Shown piece by piece: positions 44,141 through 53,948 of a stretch of DNA of 64,000 bases. The position numbers and the translations under genes were made by a program. This DNA comes from Prauserella shujinwangii (lineage in GTDB: Bacteria > Actinomycetota > Actinomycetes > Mycobacteriales > Pseudonocardiaceae): positions 124,001 through 188,000 of the forward strand of contig NZ_PVNH01000013.1 of the NCBI RefSeq assembly GCF_003001955.1, written 5' to 3'. Numbering within the stretch: the first letter of the stretch is position 1; each line of letters opens with the position of its first letter. The notes beneath the pieces are model-generated. The model searched no databases, was not told the DNA's origin, and saw nothing but the letters and a program-made list of their open reading frames with translations.

Positions 44141-45283
44141 GTGCGGGATCTGGTCGAGATCGGCATGGGGCGCACCGCGCGGCGGTCGTACGACCTCGAC
44201 GACATCGACATCGTGCCGTCGCGGCGGACCCGGTCGTCGAAGGTCGTCTCGACGAGCTGGCAGATCGACGCCTACCGGTTCGACCTGCCGCTCGTCACGC
44301 ATCCCACCGACGCCATCGTGTCGCCGGCGACCGCGGTGTCGATCGGCAAGCTGGGCGGCCTCGGCGTGCTCAACGCGGAGGGGCTGTGGGCCCGGCACGC
44401 CGACGCCGCCAGCGCGCTGGCCAGGATCGCCGAGGCGGCCAAGGACGGCGCCGAGCCCGCGGCGCTGGTCGGCCTGCTGCAGGAGCTGCACTCGGCGCCC
44501 ATCCGCACCGACCTGCTCACCGAGGCCGTCCGCACGGTCCGCGAGTCCGGCGTGACCGTGGCCGCGAGGGTGAGCCCGCAGCACGCCGCCGAGCTCACGC
44601 CGGACCTGCTCGCCGCCGGGGTGGAGGTGCTCGTCGTGCAGGGCACCATCGTGTCCGCCGAGCACGTCGCGCGCGACCTGCCCGAGGCCGACCCTTTGAA
44701 CCTGAAGGACTTCATCGCCGACCTGGACGTGCCCGTCATCGCGGGCGGCGTCAGCGACTACCGCACGGCCATGCACCTGATGCGCACCGGCGCGGCGGGC
44801 GTGATCGTCGGGCACGGCTACAGCCCCGGCGTGACGAGCACCGACCGCGTGCTCGGGATCGGGGTGCCGATGGCCACCGCGATCATCGACGCCGCCGCCG
44901 CGCGCCGCGACTACCTCGACGAGACCGGTGGACGGTACGTGCACGTGCTCGCCGACGGCGGGATCAGCTGCAGCGGCGACATCGCGAAGGCCATCGCGTG
45001 CGGCGCCGACGCCGTGATGCTCGGGGCGCCGCTGGCCGCGGCCGCCGAGGCACCGGGGCAGGGGCTGTACTGGACGGCCGCCGCCGCGCACCCGTCGCTG
45101 CCGCGCTCGCGCGTCGCTCCCGGGCCGGGGCACGGCGTCGAGCTGGAGACCCTGCTGCATGGGCCCTCGTCGGACGCCGAGGGCGTGGTGAACCTGTTCG
45201 GCGCCCTGCGCCGCGCGCTCGCCAAGACCGGCTACTCGGACCTGAAGGAGTTCCAGAAGGTCGGCCTGACCGTCCGCGGCTGA
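44141..45283 (+). CDS. guaB3: GuaB3-family IMP dehydrogenase-like protein
   Basis: A 380-residue TIM-barrel protein of the GuaB3 group: GMGRTARRSYDLDDIDIVPS at the start, no CBS domains, ADGGISCSGDIAKAIACGADAVM as in IMPDH. The loop with the catalytic cysteine in GuaB (SICTTR) here reads YSPGVTSTDR, so the cysteine position is threonine. Actinobacterial GuaB3 accompanies guaB; its activity is unclear. The GTG at 44141 follows GAAGGG; an upstream in-frame codon would translate the tandem repeat. A dispersed palindrome starts inside its stop codon. Confidence 0.92.
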   Translation: MRDLVEIGMGRTARRSYDLDDIDIVPSRRTRSSKVVSTSWQIDAYRFDLPLVTHPTDAIVSPATAVSIGKLGGLGVLNAEGLWARHADAASALARIAEAAKDGAEPAALVGLLQELHSAPIRTDLLTEAVRTVRESGVTVAARVSPQHAAELTPDLLAAGVEVLVVQGTIVSAEHVARDLPEADPLNLKDFIADLDVPVIAGGVSDYRTAMHLMRTGAAGVIVGHGYSPGVTSTDRVLGIGVPMATAIIDAAAARRDYLDETGGRYVHVLADGGISCSGDIAKAIACGADAVMLGAPLAAAAEAPGQGLYWTAAAAHPSLPRSRVAPGPGHGVELETLLHGPSSDAEGVVNLFGALRRALAKTGYSDLKEFQKVGLTVRG

Positions 45284-45308
45284 GCGCGTTCTGCCCGCGG
45301 AACGCGGC
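45283..45308. repeat. Dispersed palindrome copy (symmetric type)
   Basis: GCGTTCTGC-CC-GCGGAACGC starting in the guaB3 stop codon, 12 bases before the family-2 hairpin. It is the rightmost copy in the window. Confidence 0.85.
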
Positions 45309-45319
45309 GCGCGGCGGGC

Positions 45320-45365
45320 CTCGTGAGTGCGGAACGTGGTTCTAACCACGCGCAACACTCACGAG
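45320..45365. terminator. 46-base hairpin, family 2, after guaB3
   Basis: Outer stem CTCGTGAGTG / CACTCACGAG and inner stem CGTGGTT-CT-AACCACG, the same length and layout as 25154-25199 with differences only in the internal bulges and loop. It separates guaB3 from choD. Confidence 0.82.
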
Positions 45366-45418
45366 CCTGGCGACCCGCGCACCACGACTCCGGGGGTGAC
45401 CGGGCGGTAACTTACCTC

Positions 45419-45447
45419 TGGTCAGGAGTTCGCCGGGCGGTTACGCT
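45419..45447 (+). promoter_or_regulatory. Candidate leaderless promoter of choD
   Basis: TGGTCA (45419-45424), 17-base spacer, TACGCT (45442-45447), then 6 bases to the GTG start at 45454. There is no ribosome-binding site before that start, which fits a leaderless transcript. Confidence 0.55.
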
Positions 45448-45453
45448 TTATGT

Positions 45454-47166
45454 GTGACTGCGCGTAACACCACCACCGGTCAGGACTACGACGTCATCGT
45501 GGTCGGTTCCGGCTTCGGCGGCAGCGTCGCCGCCCTGCGGCTGACGGAGAAGGGCTACCGGGTCGCGGTCGTCGAGGCGGGCCGCCGGTTCACCGACGAG
45601 GAGTTCGCCAAGACGTCCTGGGACCTGCGCCGGTACCTGTGGGCGCCGCAGGTCGGCTGCTTCGGCATCCAGCGCATCCACATGCTCAAGGACGTCATGA
45701 TCCTCGCCGGCGCGGGGGTCGGCGGCGGTTCGCTCGTCTACGCCAACACGCTGTACCGGCCGCTCAAGCCGTTCTACACCGACCGCCAGTGGGCGCACAT
45801 CACCGACTGGGAGGCCGAGCTCGCGCCGCACTACGACCAGGCGAGCCGGATGCTGGGCGTGGTCACCAACCCCACCGTCACCCCCTCCGACGAGGTCATG
45901 CGGAAGGTGGCCGCCGACATGGGCGTGGCCGGCAGCTTCCACCCCACCCCGGTCGGGGTGTACTTCGGCAGGCCGGGCGAGCGGGCGGCCGACCCCTACT
46001 TCGGCGGCGCCGGGCCGGAGCGCACCGGCTGCACCGAGTGCGGCTCGTGCATGACCGGCTGCCGCGTCGGCGCCAAGAACACGCTGGTCAAGAACTACCT
46101 GTACCTCGCGGAGCAGGGTGGCGCGAAGGTCATCCCGATGACCACCGTCACGGCGCTGCGCGAGCGCGGCGACGGCATCTTCGAGGTCGACCTCCGCAAG
46201 ACCGGCACCCGGTCGCGCCGGTTCACGCACACGCTGACGGCGGGCCAGGTGGTGCTCGCCGCGGGCACCTGGGGCACCCAGCGCCTGCTGCACCGCATGC
46301 GGGACACGGGCGCGCTGCCGCGGCTTTCCCCGCGGCTCGGCGAGCTGACCCGGACCAACTCCGAGGCCATCGTCGGCGCCGCGCGCGCCACCGTGGACCC
46401 CGACCGCGACTTCAGCCGCGGCGTGGCGATCACCTCGTCGATCCACCCCGACGAGACCACGCACATCGAGCCGGTGCGCTACGGCAAGGGCAGCAACGCG
46501 ATGAGCCTGCTGCAGACGATCGCCACCGACGGCGCCTCCGAGGTCCCGCGCTGGCGGCAGGCGCTGCGGTTCATGGCCAAGCATCCGGTGCAGACGCTGA
46601 AGCTGCTCAACGGCCACCGGTGGAGCGAGCGGACCGTGATCCTGCTGGTGATGCAGAGCCTGGACAACTCCATCACCACCTACACCAGGCGGGGCCTGTT
46701 CGGGCGCCGCCGCTACACCTCCAGGCAGGGACACGGCGAGCCGAACCCGACGTTCATCCCCGCGGGGCACCTCGCCAACGAGCTCACCGCCCGGCACATC
46801 GGCGGCACCGCGGGCGGCACCTGGGGCGAGATCTTCGACATCCCGCTCACCGCGCACTTCATCGGCGGGGCGCCCATCGCCACCTCGGCCGGTGAGGGCG
46901 TGATCGACCCCTACCACCGCGTGTTCGGCTACCCGAACCTGCACGTGGTGGACGGCGCCGCGATCACCGCGAACCTCGGCGTGAACCCGTCGCTCACCAT
47001 CACCGCGCAGGCCGAGCGGGCGTTCTCGCTGTGGCCGAACCGGGGCCAGCCCGACCCGAGGCCCGCGCAGGACGAGGGCTACCGGCGGCTCGACCCGATC
47101 GCGCCCAAGCACCCCGCCGTGCCCGCCGACGCCCCCGCCGCCCTGCGCCTGCCCCTCGTCAGCTGA
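45454..47166 (+). CDS. choD: GMC-family oxidoreductase, ChoD (cholesterol oxidase-like)
   Basis: A 570-residue FAD enzyme: dinucleotide motif VIVVGSGFGGSVAALRL, then AGAGVGGGSLVYANTLY as in cholesterol oxidases. A cysteine-rich insertion CTECGSCMTGC may hold an iron-sulfur cluster. The C-terminal GMC part has VVDGAAITANLGVNPSLTI, with the catalytic Asn region. It matches M. tuberculosis ChoD in type and place (after guaB3). Whether these enzymes truly oxidise cholesterol is doubtful. GTG start without a ribosome-binding site. Confidence 0.9.
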   Translation: MTARNTTTGQDYDVIVVGSGFGGSVAALRLTEKGYRVAVVEAGRRFTDEEFAKTSWDLRRYLWAPQVGCFGIQRIHMLKDVMILAGAGVGGGSLVYANTLYRPLKPFYTDRQWAHITDWEAELAPHYDQASRMLGVVTNPTVTPSDEVMRKVAADMGVAGSFHPTPVGVYFGRPGERAADPYFGGAGPERTGCTECGSCMTGCRVGAKNTLVKNYLYLAEQGGAKVIPMTTVTALRERGDGIFEVDLRKTGTRSRRFTHTLTAGQVVLAAGTWGTQRLLHRMRDTGALPRLSPRLGELTRTNSEAIVGAARATVDPDRDFSRGVAITSSIHPDETTHIEPVRYGKGSNAMSLLQTIATDGASEVPRWRQALRFMAKHPVQTLKLLNGHRWSERTVILLVMQSLDNSITTYTRRGLFGRRRYTSRQGHGEPNPTFIPAGHLANELTARHIGGTAGGTWGEIFDIPLTAHFIGGAPIATSAGEGVIDPYHRVFGYPNLHVVDGAAITANLGVNPSLTITAQAERAFSLWPNRGQPDPRPAQDEGYRRLDPIAPKHPAVPADAPAALRLPLVS

Positions 47167-47173
47167 TCGCAGG

Positions 47174-47716
47174 TCAGGTCCGTTCCGCCGTGACGTCGAG
47201 GCGCAGCGTGAGCCGCCTGCCCGTCATGCCCCGCATGGCGGTGATACCGAACTCGTAGCGGTCGACCTCGCACGTCGCGCCCAGCCGGACCCGCCCGCCG
47301 TCCGGGTGTGCCGAGTCGATGCGCAGCGCCACCGGCCGGGTGCGGCCGCGCACCGTCAGGTCGCCGTGCAGGGTCCAGTGACCGTCGGCCCGCGCCAGGC
47401 CGGTGGAGGCGAACGTGATGTCCGGGTGGGCCTCGGCGTCCAGGTACGTCGCCGAGCGCACCGAGGCGTCCCGCTGCGCGTTGCCCGTGTCCACGCTCGC
47501 CGCCGACACGGTCGCCCGCGCCGCCGAGCCGGACACCGGGTCGCCCACCCGGAGGTGGCCTTCGCGGAGCCGGAAGGTGCCGTGGACCGGCGCCAGCCCG
47601 AACAGGTGCCGGGTGGTGAAGGAGATCGCGGACCGCTCCGCGTCGATGCGGTACTCCCCCGCGTCCGGGATCCCGACGGTGCCCGCCCCGCCGGGTCGCT
47701 GTCCTGCAGTGGCCAT
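47174..47716 (-). CDS. YceI-family lipocalin-like protein
   Basis: A 180-residue YceI protein: [21 protein letters not shown] at the start, [40 protein letters not shown], and RYEFGITAM. The fold is a beta barrel binding a long polyprenyl chain. No signal peptide is visible, so it is probably cytoplasmic. The start at 47716 (MATAGQRP) is chosen; 19 further codons upstream are open but not family-like. It ends 7 bases from choD with no terminator between. Confidence 0.88.
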   Translation of the reverse strand: MATAGQRPGGAGTVGIPDAGEYRIDAERSAISFTTRHLFGLAPVHGTFRLREGHLRVGDPVSGSAARATVSAASVDTGNAQRDASVRSATYLDAEAHPDITFASTGLARADGHWTLHGDLTVRGRTRPVALRIDSAHPDGGRVRLGATCEVDRYEFGITAMRGMTGRRLTLRLDVTAERT

Positions 47717-47825
47717 GACTCGTCGTCTCGTGTCGTCCGGTGCGCCACGGTGCCAGTCGCGCCGTCCGGCCACATCGGCCGGACGGCGCGGGCGGTTCGA
47801 CTTTCGTCGCGGTGCGGCCGCCGGG

Positions 47826-49265
47826 TCAGGGGAGGGGGAGGACGGTGACGCGTTCCTCGGTGAGGTCGCGCATCGCGGCGAGCACGCCCTCGCGGCCCAC
47901 GCCGGAGCCCTTCACCCCGCCGTAGGGCATCGCGTCCGACCGGAACGACGGCACGTCGCCCACGATCACGCCACCCACCTCCAGCTCGGCCGACGCGCGG
48001 AAGGCCAGATCGAGGTCGCGCGTGAACACGCCCGCCTGCAGCCCGTACGCGGAGTCGTCGACGGCGGCGAACGCCGCGTCCGCGTCCTCGGCCACGGAGA
48101 CCGCGAGCACCGGGCCGAACACCTCCTCGGTCCACACCTTCGCGTCGGCGGGCACGTCCGTGAGCAGTGTCGGCTCCACCGACGTGCCCGCGCGCCCGCC
48201 CCCGGCGAGCACCTTCGCCCCCGCCCCGGTGGCCTCGGCGATCCAGGCGGCGATCCGCTCGGCCGCGGCCTCGTCCACCACCGGGCCGACCGACACCTCC
48301 AGGTCGTACGGGTCGCCGGTCCGCTGCTCCCGCACCGCCTCGGCCAGCCTGGGCACGAACTCGGCGGCGATCGCGCGCTCGACCACGACCCGCTGCACCG
48401 CGATGCACGACTGCCCCGCCTGGTAGTTGCCGAACGTCGCGATCCGCTCGGCCGCGCCGTCGAGGTCCGGCCAGTCGGCGAGCACGACCGCGGCCGCGTT
48501 GCCGCCGAGCTCCAGCACCACGTGCTTGCGGGACGCCGCGTCCGCCAGCCGCCAGCCGACCGGCGCGGACCCGGTGAACGAGACGACCGGCAGGCGCGGG
48601 TCGGTGACCAGCCGCTCCGTGTCCGCGTTGCCCAGCGGCAGCACCGAGAACGCGCCCTCCGGCAGGCCCGCCTCGGCCAGCAGCTCGCCGAGGATCAGCG
48701 CCGACAGCGGGGTCCTCGGTGCGGGTTTGACCACGATCGGGGCGCCGACGGCCAGCGCGGGGGCCACCTTGTGCGCGACCAGGTTCAGCGGGAAGTTGAA
48801 CGGTGCGATGCCGAGCACGGGGCCCCTCGGCACCCGGCGCACCAGCGCCGACCGGCCCGTGCCCGCCTCCTCCCCGTCGAGGCGCAGCAGCTCGCCCGCG
48901 AAACGTCGCGCCTCCTCGGCGGCCAGCCGGAACACGGACACCGCGCGGGTCACCTCGACCTCGGCCCAGCGCAGCGGCTTCCCGCTCTCGGCGGTGATCA
49001 CCTCGGCCAGTTCCTCCGCGCGCCCGGCCAGTCCCCGGGACACGTGCTCCAGCGCGGCGGCGCGGGCGTGTGCGGGGGTGCGCCGGAACTCGCGGGCCAC
49101 CCCGGCCGCCGCCGCGACCGCGCGTTCCACCTGGTCGGCGCCCGGCACGGCGACCGTGGCCACCTCGCTGCCGTCGTAGGGATGGCTGACGACGAGGGTG
49201 TCCGCGCCCTGCTCGGCGCGGCCCGCGATCCACGCGGGCCTCGGCTCGGGGGTGATCGTGTCCAT
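47826..49265 (-). CDS. NAD(P)-dependent aldehyde dehydrogenase
   Basis: A 479-residue ALDH with [33 protein letters not shown], catalytic Glu in VLELGGNAA, nucleophile Cys in [11 protein letters not shown], and [10 protein letters not shown]. Subgroup traits ([20 protein letters not shown]) suggest a glyceraldehyde-3-phosphate or lactaldehyde dehydrogenase-like enzyme; the substrate is open. The ATG at 49265 is divergent from guaA, with 87 bases between. Confidence 0.9.
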   Translation of the reverse strand: MDTITPEPRPAWIAGRAEQGADTLVVSHPYDGSEVATVAVPGADQVERAVAAAAGVAREFRRTPAHARAAALEHVSRGLAGRAEELAEVITAESGKPLRWAEVEVTRAVSVFRLAAEEARRFAGELLRLDGEEAGTGRSALVRRVPRGPVLGIAPFNFPLNLVAHKVAPALAVGAPIVVKPAPRTPLSALILGELLAEAGLPEGAFSVLPLGNADTERLVTDPRLPVVSFTGSAPVGWRLADAASRKHVVLELGGNAAAVVLADWPDLDGAAERIATFGNYQAGQSCIAVQRVVVERAIAAEFVPRLAEAVREQRTGDPYDLEVSVGPVVDEAAAERIAAWIAEATGAGAKVLAGGGRAGTSVEPTLLTDVPADAKVWTEEVFGPVLAVSVAEDADAAFAAVDDSAYGLQAGVFTRDLDLAFRASAELEVGGVIVGDVPSFRSDAMPYGGVKGSGVGREGVLAAMRDLTEERVTVLPLP

Positions 49266-49352
49266 GCCCGCACCGTAACGGCGACCTGCGAGCACCGCCG
49301 GGCAGCTCACCTGGGACGATGGAGGGGAGTTCCGACAAGGCAGGAGGTGCCG

Positions 49353-50900
49353 GTGGTGGCAGAGGGTCCCGTGCTCGTGGTGGACTTCGGCGCGCAGTAC
49401 GCGCAGCTGATCGCCCGCCGCGTTCGCGAGGCACAGGTGTACTCGGAGGTCGTGCCGCACACCACCGCCGTCGCCGAGATGCTGGAGCGCAAGCCGTCCG
49501 CGATCGTGCTCTCCGGCGGGCCCGCCAGCGTGTACTCCGCGGGCGCGCCGAACGTCGACCCCGCCCTGTTCGACGCCGGGGTGCCGGTGTTCGGCATCTG
49601 CTACGGCTTCCAGGCGATGGCGCAGGTGCTCGGCGGCACCGTCGAGCACACCGGTACGCGCGAGTTCGGCCGCACCGACCTGGGCGTCGCGGGGGGCGCG
49701 CTGCACGAGGAGCTGCCCGCGCGGCACCCGGTGTGGATGAGCCACGGCGACTGCGTCACCAAGGCCCCCGAGGGCTTCGCCGTCACCGCGAGCAGCGAGG
49801 GCGCCCCGGTCGCGGCCTTCGAGGACGTCGAGCGCAGGCTGGCCGGCGTGCAGTACCACCCCGAGGTGGCGCACTCGCCGCACGGCCAGGAGGTGCTGCG
49901 CCGGTTCCTGCACGAGATCGCGGGCATCCGTCCGCAGTGGACCACCGCGTCCATCGTGGACGAGCAGGTCGCCGCCATCCGCGAGCAGGTCGGCCAGGGG
50001 CACGCCATCTGCGGGCTGTCCGGCGGCGTCGACTCCGCGGTCGCGGCCGCGCTGGTGCAGCAGGCCATCGGCGACCGGCTGACGTGCGTCTTCGTCGACC
50101 ACGGGCTGCTGCGCGCGGGCGAGCGCACCCAGGTGGAGCGCGACTTCGTCGCCGCGACCGGCGTGAACCTGGTGACGGTCGACGCCCGGGAGCGGTTCCT
50201 CGACGCGCTCGCCGGGGTGACCGACCCCGAGGAGAAGCGCAAGATCATCGGCCGCGAGTTCATCCGCGTGTTCGAGCAGGCGGCCCGCGACCTCAAGGCG
50301 AAGGGCGACGTCGAGTTCCTCGTCCAGGGCACGCTCTACCCGGACGTCGTGGAGTCCGGCGGCGGCTCCGGCACCTCGAACATCAAGAGCCACCACAACG
50401 TCGGCGGGCTCCCCGAGGACCTGCGGTTCGGCCTCGTGGAGCCGCTGCGGCTGCTGTTCAAGGACGAGGTGCGCCGGGTCGGGCTGGAGCTGGGCCTGCC
50501 GGAGACGATCGTGCACCGGCAGCCGTTCCCCGGCCCCGGCCTCGGCATCCGCATCATCGGCGAGGTGACGGCCGGGCGGCTGGAGACCCTGCGCGCCGCC
50601 GACGCCATCGCCCGTGAGGAGCTGACCGCCGCCGAGCTGGACCGCGACATCTGGCAGTGCCCCGTGGTGCTGCTGGCCGACGTCCGCAGCGTCGGGGTGC
50701 AGGGCGACGGGCGCACCTACGGCCACCCGGTGGTGCTGCGGCCGGTGTCCAGCGAGGACGCGATGACCGCCGACTGGACGCGGCTGCCCTACGACGTGCT
50801 GGAGCGGATCTCCACGCGCATCACCAACGAGGTCCGCGACGTCAACCGGGTGGTGCTCGACGTGACGAGCAAGCCGCCGGGCACCATCGAATGGGAGTGA
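49353..50900 (+). CDS. guaA: GMP synthase (glutamine-hydrolysing)
   Basis: A 515-residue enzyme converting XMP to GMP. The glutamine amidotransferase half (~1-200) has [18 protein letters not shown] and nucleophile [10 protein letters not shown]. The synthetase half has the PP-loop [15 protein letters not shown], and the dimerisation domain ends [18 protein letters not shown] as in the family. Of three in-frame GTGs (49347, 49353, 49356) I choose 49353, five bases after AGGAGG. It completes the guaB-guaA pathway within 8 kb. Confidence 0.97.
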   Translation: MVAEGPVLVVDFGAQYAQLIARRVREAQVYSEVVPHTTAVAEMLERKPSAIVLSGGPASVYSAGAPNVDPALFDAGVPVFGICYGFQAMAQVLGGTVEHTGTREFGRTDLGVAGGALHEELPARHPVWMSHGDCVTKAPEGFAVTASSEGAPVAAFEDVERRLAGVQYHPEVAHSPHGQEVLRRFLHEIAGIRPQWTTASIVDEQVAAIREQVGQGHAICGLSGGVDSAVAAALVQQAIGDRLTCVFVDHGLLRAGERTQVERDFVAATGVNLVTVDARERFLDALAGVTDPEEKRKIIGREFIRVFEQAARDLKAKGDVEFLVQGTLYPDVVESGGGSGTSNIKSHHNVGGLPEDLRFGLVEPLRLLFKDEVRRVGLELGLPETIVHRQPFPGPGLGIRIIGEVTAGRLETLRAADAIAREELTAAELDRDIWQCPVVLLADVRSVGVQGDGRTYGHPVVLRPVSSEDAMTADWTRLPYDVLERISTRITNEVRDVNRVVLDVTSKPPGTIEWE

Positions 50901-50907
50901 CCGGCGC

Positions 50908-51141
50908 CTAGCGGCCCTGGCCGCGGTCGCCGCGCATCGAGGCCGCCAGCATCAGCACGCCGACCAGCACCGCGCCGCCGGCGAGGATCCAGCGCAGGTC
51001 CACCCCGGGCAGCCAGGTCTGCCCGTCGGAGAGGATGTAGGCGGACACCAGCAGGGTGGCGAGCCCGGCGATCAGCGTGACCAGGTCGGTGCCGCGCCCG
51101 CGCGGGGCGACGGTGGCGGTGTCGTTGTCGTGCTCAGCCAC
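50908..51141 (-). CDS. Small two-helix membrane protein of the PspC module
   Basis: A 77-residue protein with two hydrophobic segments (LVTLIAGLATLLVSAYILSD and WILAGGAVLVGVLMLAAS) and short charged ends. Its GTG start overlaps the PspC-gene stop by 8 bases, so it is translated with it. Small companions of this kind are frequent next to actinobacterial PspC genes; the function is unknown. It ends 7 bases from guaA. Confidence 0.75.
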   Translation of the reverse strand: MAEHDNDTATVAPRGRGTDLVTLIAGLATLLVSAYILSDGQTWLPGVDLRWILAGGAVLVGVLMLAASMRGDRGQGR

Positions 51142-52417
51142 GGTTGACCTCCAGGTTCCCGACCGCGGTGCGGACGTCCAGCGTGATCTTGCGGCCACCC
51201 TCGCCGTCGGTGCCGAAGTCGGTGCCGGTGACCGGCTCCGTGCCGATGCCGGACAGCTCGCGGCCGAGGCAGCTGGTGTTGCCCATCGAGCTGTGGCAGG
51301 TGTAGGTGACGTCGGCCTCGGGTGGCACGATCACGACGGTGTTGCCCAGGCCGTTGCGGACCGAGGTGCGCACGTCACCGTCGCCGTCGAGCCTGCGCAG
51401 GTCGAGCTGGACGTCGCCGGCCGAGCGCTCGTAGACGGGCCGCACGTCGGCCACCGTGCGGGGTGTCTGGTCGAGGTTGCCGACACCGCCGCCGGGGAAG
51501 TGGTCGAACGGCGCCGCGGTGAGCAGCAGTCCCGCCACGGACAGTGGCGCGGCCAGCGCGATCAGGCCGCGGCCGCCTCCGGCGAACGACGCGGCGACCA
51601 TGCCGATGCCGAGCACCCCGAGCACCAGCCCGATCACGTGGGCGGGCGTGAACCACGGCTCGCCTTCGGCCACCAGCGCCGCCCCGACCCCGCCGACCAC
51701 GAGTGCCACGCCCGCCGTGGCCACGCCCACCTTCGACCGCCGTCGCGGCGGCCGGGGAGCGGGCGGCTCCGGTGGCGCGGGCGGGTCGGGCAGGTCCCAG
51801 GCCAGCGGCGCGGCGCCGAGCGGGTCCCACACGGGTGGCTGCCGCGTCCGGTCCGCGGCGTCCGCCGACGCTGCCGGCGCCGCGGGCGCCGCCGACCACG
51901 CGGCCGGTGACCACGCGGTGCCGGGCGTCCCGGCGTAGGCCGCCGGCCGCACCGGCGGGGCGGGCCGGTTCAGGTGCCCCCGCGAGCGGTGCAGCAGGTA
52001 CACGGCGGTGATGACCAGTGCCATCCCGACGAAGCCGCCGCCGTCGAACCAGTTGGCCGAGAACGCCCAGCTCGACATCGGGACGAGCAGCACGCACAGC
52101 AGCACGGCGAAACCCTTCGACACCGAGCTGCGCCCCTTGCCGATGAGACTTTCGAACGCCGAGACCTCGTCGTCCTCCTGCGGGAAGAACAGCCAGCCGA
52201 ACAGGTACACGGACGGGCCGATCCCGCCGAAGATCGTCATGACCACCAGCGCGACCCGCACGATCACCGGGTCGATGCCGTACCGGTTGCCGACGGCCGC
52301 GGCGACGCCGGCCAGCTTGCGGCCCCGCAGCGGCCGCCTCGGCCTGCTGATCCAGAAGTCCCGCACGGTCGCCTCGAAGCCGCTCGGCTGTCGCGAGGTG
52401 TCGGTCGTACCACTCAT
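51134..52417 (-). CDS. PspC-domain envelope protein with toastrack-like C terminus
   Basis: A 427-residue protein. Residues ~28-85 are a PspC domain (RPLRGRKLAGVAAAVGNRYGIDP in two blocks, VVMTIFGGIGPSVYLFGWLFFP). More membrane helices and a Pro/Ala-rich cytoplasmic linker follow. Three or four further helices (VGVATAGVALVVGGVGAAL, VIGLVLGVLGIGMVAAS) precede an outer domain of about 130 residues rich in beta structure (DVQLDLRRLDGDGDVRTSV, GLGNTVVIVPPEADVTYT). That layout is the DUF7668/toastrack type linked to LiaF-like proteins. It is divergent from a PspC-type histidine kinase, its probable signalling partner. Confidence 0.82.
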   Translation of the reverse strand: MSGTTDTSRQPSGFEATVRDFWISRPRRPLRGRKLAGVAAAVGNRYGIDPVIVRVALVVMTIFGGIGPSVYLFGWLFFPQEDDEVSAFESLIGKGRSSVSKGFAVLLCVLLVPMSSWAFSANWFDGGGFVGMALVITAVYLLHRSRGHLNRPAPPVRPAAYAGTPGTAWSPAAWSAAPAAPAASADAADRTRQPPVWDPLGAAPLAWDLPDPPAPPEPPAPRPPRRRSKVGVATAGVALVVGGVGAALVAEGEPWFTPAHVIGLVLGVLGIGMVAASFAGGGRGLIALAAPLSVAGLLLTAAPFDHFPGGGVGNLDQTPRTVADVRPVYERSAGDVQLDLRRLDGDGDVRTSVRNGLGNTVVIVPPEADVTYTCHSSMGNTSCLGRELSGIGTEPVTGTDFGTDGEGGRKITLDVRTAVGNLEVNRG

Positions 52418-52453
52418 GGCATCGAGGATGCGGTGCCCTGAGCGGTCCGCACA

Positions 52454-52540
52454 TCGGGGAACACCCCTGAAATCCGGGGACCGGCGGTCAGGGTGGGGGA
52501 GCGGCTCAGGGGTTTCCCTGATGATTCGGGATCGATCCCG
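52454..52540. promoter_or_regulatory. Divergent control region with paired inverted repeats
   Basis: TCGGGGAACACCCCTGA (52454-52470) and TCAGGGGTTTCCCTGA (52506-52521) share the form TCRGGG-N(4-5)-CCCTGA, 51-52 bases centre to centre. A perfect 14-base palindrome CGGGATCGATCCCG (52527-52540) lies next to the kinase start. Placed between the PspC gene and the kinase-regulator operon, the pair is a good candidate for the response-regulator binding sites. Confidence 0.65.
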
Positions 52541-52547
52541 TGTGAAC

Positions 52548-53948
52548 ATGGATGACGTGCAGGAACAGTCCACGCGGGAGCGGGCGGCGAGCTCGCCCGC
52601 CCTCGTGCCCGCCCCCGGGCAGGCGGAGCCGGCCGACCCGGCCGCCTCCGCCCTGGCCGGTACCGCGCCCGGCCGCGACGCGGCCACGCGGGAGGAGGCC
52701 GGCCCACCGAAGCTCTACCGCAGGCGCACCGGCCGGACCGTCGCCGGTGTCGCCAGCGGCCTCGCCGACCACCTCGGGGTCAAGGTGCTCTGGGTGCGCG
52801 CCGCCTTCGCCGTGCTCGCCGCGTTCGGCGGCGCCGGGCTCGTCGCGTACGGCCTGCTCTGGGTGTTCGTCCCGCAGCAGTCGCGCGAGTCGGCGACCGA
52901 GGTGCAGACGCCGAGGGAACGCCAGCAGGCGATCGGGCTGCTCGTCCTCGGCATGGGCCTCACGGTGGCCGGAGGGGCGCTCACCGGGTTGTTCAGCGGC
53001 TGGCTCGGGCTCCCCGTCGCCATCGTGCTCGTCGGCGCCGCCGTGGTGTGGCGGGAGGCCGACGAGTCGCAGCGCAGGCGCTGGCGCCAGGGCGCGCGCA
53101 CCGGCGTGGCCGGAGCCGTCCTCGGCGGGGGCGGCTGGTCGGCGTTCGTCCGCGTGCTCGCGGGCGTGGCGCTGGTGATGACCGGCATCGGCGTGATCGT
53201 GCTGCGCGACTCCAGCCTCGCCCAGATCCAGTTCGCGCTGATCGCCGTGCTCGCCACGCTGGTCGGCGTGGCGGTGCTCACCGTGCCGTTCTGGCTGCGC
53301 ATGGTCCGTGATCTCGGCGAGGAACGGCGCGCGCGCATCCGCACCGAGGAGCGGGCCGAGATCGCCGCGCACCTGCACGACTCCGTGCTGCAGACGCTCG
53401 CGCTCATCCAGAAGCAGGCGGAGTCGCCGAGGGAGGTGGCGCGCCTGGCCCGCGGGCAGGAGCGGGAGCTGCGCGGCTGGCTGTACGGGCCGTCCGGTTA
53501 CGGCAAGCCCGCGGAAGGGGTCACCGAGACGGCGGGCACGCTGTCCCAGGCCATCGCCACCGCATGCGGCGAGGTGGAGGACACCTTCGCCATCTCCGTC
53601 CAGCAGGTCGTGGTGGGCGAGGCCGAGCTCGACGAGCCGCTGGTGGCGCTGGTGCAGGCCGCGCGGGAGGCGATCGTCAACGCCGCCAAGCACGCCGACG
53701 TCCGCGAGGTGAGCGTGTACGCCGAGGTGGAGCCCGGGTCCGTCACGGTCTTCGTGCGTGACCGGGGCAAGGGCTTCGACCCCGGCGGCGTTCCCGGCGA
53801 CCGGCATGGCCTCGCGGACTCGATCAGGGGCAGGATGGAGCGCAACGGCGGCACCTGCCGGCTGCGCACCGCGCCCGGTGAGGGCACGGAGGTACAGCTG
53901 GAGATGCCGCGCCAGGTCGGCGCCAAATCGGCAGAGGGGGCCACGTGA
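52548..53948 (+). CDS. PspC-domain sensor histidine kinase
   Basis: A 466-residue protein. A disordered N terminus is followed by a PspC domain (~55-115; LYRRRTGRTVAGVASGLADH, then AAFAVLAAFGGAGLVAYGLL). Further membrane pairs extend to ~255. A HisKA_3 dimerisation helix has phospho-acceptor His277 (AAHLHDSVLQTL). The ATPase domain has N box AREAIVNAAKHAD and G box VRDRGKGFDPGG. GTG 52542 is an alternative start. It is coupled by a GTGA overlap to the regulator gene, a NarL/LiaSR-type envelope-stress pair. Confidence 0.9.
   Translation: MDDVQEQSTRERAASSPALVPAPGQAEPADPAASALAGTAPGRDAATREEAGPPKLYRRRTGRTVAGVASGLADHLGVKVLWVRAAFAVLAAFGGAGLVAYGLLWVFVPQQSRESATEVQTPRERQQAIGLLVLGMGLTVAGGALTGLFSGWLGLPVAIVLVGAAVVWREADESQRRRWRQGARTGVAGAVLGGGGWSAFVRVLAGVALVMTGIGVIVLRDSSLAQIQFALIAVLATLVGVAVLTVPFWLRMVRDLGEERRARIRTEERAEIAAHLHDSVLQTLALIQKQAESPREVARLARGQERELRGWLYGPSGYGKPAEGVTETAGTLSQAIATACGEVEDTFAISVQQVVVGEAELDEPLVALVQAAREAIVNAAKHADVREVSVYAEVEPGSVTVFVRDRGKGFDPGGVPGDRHGLADSIRGRMERNGGTCRLRTAPGEGTEVQLEMPRQVGAKSAEGAT

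Noticed and set aside
47826-50726. A very long minus-strand frame over guaA and the aldehyde dehydrogenase
   Set aside because: Only the part after 49265 encodes a real protein; the upstream part is the antisense of guaA.
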